From assembly GCF_013782625.1 (NCBI RefSeq), contig NZ_CP056199.1, positions 2,746,588 to 2,810,587 of the forward strand: a stretch of 64,000 nucleotides of DNA, in the 5' to 3' direction. Made by a program: the position numbers and the translations under genes. The notes under the pieces are model-generated. The model had not been told where the DNA came from and searched no databases. It saw nothing but the letters and a program-made list of their open reading frames with translations. Source of the stretch: Enterobacter sp. RHBSTW-00994. GTDB lineage: Bacteria; Pseudomonadota; Gammaproteobacteria; Enterobacterales; Enterobacteriaceae. Below, piece by piece: positions 62,307 to 64,000 of the stretch (position 1 is the first letter of the stretch; each line of letters begins with the position of its first letter).

Positions 62307-64000
62307 TATTTCCCTCCGATTGTCGCCGTCATACGAATATGACGATTATCCGACAGTTCCATATTTGACAACACCACCAGTTGCGTCAGGCTACGACGCA
62401 GGAAGCGGGACAGTAACGGACGTAACGCGTGGTTTACCAGAAGAACCGGTGGTGCGCCCAACATCTCCTGACGCGCCAGCGCTTCCTGAGTTTGCGCCAG
62501 CAGACGATCGGCCAGACCCGGCTCCAGGCCGCCCCCCCCTTGCAATGCCTGTAGCAGCAAACGTTCCAGCGGTGTATCCAGGCCAATAACCTGAACTTCG
62601 CCATTTCCCGGGAACCACTGCTGGGTGATCGCACGTCCCAGAGCCACACGCACAACCGCCGTCAGTTCATGCGGATCGCTTTGCAGCGGTGCATGTTCCG
62701 CCAGTGTTTCCAGGATGGTTCGCATGTCGCGAATCGGCACTTTTTCGTCAAGCAGGTTTTGCAGTACCTTATGCAGGGTAGTTAATGTCACCACTCCCGG
62801 AACCAGATCTTCCGTCAGCTTCGGCATCTCCTGGGTCACACGGTCGAGAAGCTGCTGTGCCTCCTGTCGACCAAACAACTCGGCGGAGAATTGACCAATA
62901 AGGTGATTCAGATGTGTTGCCACGACGGTACTGGCTTCAACCACGGTATAGCCCTGGATTTGCGCCTGTTCCTTCAGCGCACTCTCGATCCAGATAGCCG
63001 CCAGCCCAAAGGCTGGGTCGACGGTCTGCTCGCCGGGAAGAGTCCCTGCGGCCGTACCTGGGTTAATGGCCAGCCAGCGACCTGGATAGGCATCACCACT
63101 GCCAATCTCTACACCTTTCATCAGAATACGGTAGCGCGCAGGAGGTAAATCCATGTTGTCACGGATATGGACTACTGGCGGTAAAAAGCCCATGTCCTGA
63201 GCGAATTTTTTACGGATACTGCGGATACGGCCCAGCAACTCCCCATCCTGCTGGAAATCCACCATCGGGATCAGGCGATAGCCCACTTCCATCCCCAGTG
63301 AATCCTCCAGTTGAACATCGTTCCAGGTCGCTTCTACCGCCTGAGTATTCTCAGGCATTTTTACCGGGACAGACTCAGCCACGGGTTTATTTTCGCGCCC
63401 GCGCATCCACCACGCCAGGCCAAGCAACGCAGCAGTAAACAGCAGGAAGACCAAGTTTGGCATTCCTGGAACCAGTCCGAGCAGACCTAAAACACCGGCT
63501 GACAACATCATCACGCGTGGGTTGCTGAAAAGCTGCCCCACCATCTGCTGGCCTACGTCCTGGTCGGTACTCACGCGCGTCACGATGACACCCGCGGCCG
63601 TCGAGATCACCAGCGCCGGGATCTGGGCGACCAGACCGTCACCGATGGTCAGCAACGTATAGCTTTCTGCCGCGTGCCCCATGTCCATACCGTGCTGCAG
63701 CACACCGACCAACAGGCCACCGACAACGTTGATCACCATGATCAGGATGCCCGCGACGGCATCACCACGCACAAACTTACTTGCACCATCCATTGAACCG
63801 TAGAAGTCAGCTTCCTGGGTCACATCGGAACGACGTCTCTTCGCTTCATCTTCACCAATCAACCCGGCATTCAGGTCGGCATCGATCGCCATCTGCTTAC
63901 CCGGCATCCCATCCAGCACAAAACGCGCGCCAACTTCCGCAATACGTCCCGCACCTTTGGTGATAACCATAAAGTTGATGATGACCAGGATAACGAACAC
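62306..64000 (-). CDS. flhA: Flagellar export gate protein FlhA, C-terminal part
   Basis: The last 564 of about 692 residues are present; the 5' end lies beyond the window. The visible part includes the late membrane helices (LLTIGDGLVAQIPALVISTAAG) and the whole cytoplasmic domain that docks chaperones and substrates, ending MTATIGGK. The FHIPEP-type charged loop (GAGRIAEVGARFVLDGMPGKQMAIDADLN) is seen near the start of the fragment. Confidence 0.97.
   Translation of the reverse strand: MFVILVIINFMVITKGAGRIAEVGARFVLDGMPGKQMAIDADLNAGLIGEDEAKRRRSDVTQEADFYGSMDGASKFVRGDAVAGILIMVINVVGGLLVGVLQHGMDMGHAAESYTLLTIGDGLVAQIPALVISTAAGVIVTRVSTDQDVGQQMVGQLFSNPRVMMLSAGVLGLLGLVPGMPNLVFLLFTAALLGLAWWMRGRENKPVAESVPVKMPENTQAVEATWNDVQLEDSLGMEVGYRLIPMVDFQQDGELLGRIRSIRKKFAQDMGFLPPVVHIRDNMDLPPARYRILMKGVEIGSGDAYPGRWLAINPGTAAGTLPGEQTVDPAFGLAAIWIESALKEQAQIQGYTVVEASTVVATHLNHLIGQFSAELFGRQEAQQLLDRVTQEMPKLTEDLVPGVVTLTTLHKVLQNLLDEKVPIRDMRTILETLAEHAPLQSDPHELTAVVRVALGRAITQQWFPGNGEVQVIGLDTPLERLLLQALQGGGGLEPGLADRLLAQTQEALARQEMLGAPPVLLVNHALRPLLSRFLRRSLTQLVVLSNMELSDNRHIRMTATIGGK

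Overview
The window is chromosomal DNA from an enteric gammaproteobacterium (Enterobacteriaceae, close to the Escherichia/Salmonella/Citrobacter/Enterobacter group). The gene order from yobD-mntP-rlmA through htpX-prc-proQ, letAB, purT, edd-eda-zwf-hexR-pykA, lpxM-mepM-znuACB, ruvBA/C, aspS, cmoAB, cutC and argS to flhE-flhA follows the 40-42 minute region of E. coli K-12. The exact genus cannot be settled by eye. A second FtsI-like PBP (as in Salmonella), a rhiTN-type pectin operon, and the absence of yebF, yebG, yebW, yebB and torYZ at their K-12 positions all argue against E. coli itself.

Layout. 0-4.5 kb: manganese export (mntP with MntR-like operators, a Fur-like box and a yybP-ykoY riboswitch), rlmA, the PBP3 paralog, and yobF-cspC. 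4.9-7.1 kb: a metallo-beta-lactamase-fold gene split by an intact 1,207-bp IS3-family element with a 4-bp target duplication. 7.1-11.5 kb: yebO, mgrB, yobH, kdgR, yebQ, htpX. 11.6-20.9 kb: prc, proQ, msrC, the LetAB lipid-transport pair, rsmF, yebV. 20.9-24.8 kb: pphA, an accessory VirK/YbjX-family gene, a membrane diguanylate cyclase, and the SdsR/SraC antisense sRNA pair. 24.8-32.4 kb: copper-related yobA-yebZ-yebY, holE, yobB, exoX, ptrB, yebE, purT. 32.4-39.5 kb: Entner-Doudoroff and pentose-phosphate entry genes with HexR. 39.5-44.5 kb: lipid A acylation, cell-wall hydrolase and zinc uptake. 44.5-50.1 kb: ruvBA, ruvC, yebC, nudB, aspS, with three ERIC-type repeats. 50.4-57.5 kb: yecD/E/N, cmoAB, cutC with the MicL sRNA at its 3' end, yecM, argS. 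57.5-61.9 kb: an accessory block of rhiTN with a strong KdgR-like box, a DUF805 protein and two unrecognised AT-rich membrane ORFs. 61.9-64 kb: flhE and the 3' part of flhA.

The genes link up across the window. KdgR (8.1 kb) probably represses rhiTN (57.5-60.2 kb), whose products release sugars that end as 2-keto-3-deoxygluconate and then KDPG, cleaved by Eda (32.5 kb). HexR controls the zwf end of the same sugar-acid metabolism. Several stress circuits are visible as sites: sigma-32 at htpX, sigma-E inside cutC for MicL, sigma-S at SdsR, PhoP at mgrB, Zur at znuA/znuC, PurR at purT.

I found no plainly undescribed multi-gene system. The least explained items are the two membrane ORFs next to flhE, the SSD (not SSN) motif in the second PBP3, and the paired MntR boxes upstream of mntP.
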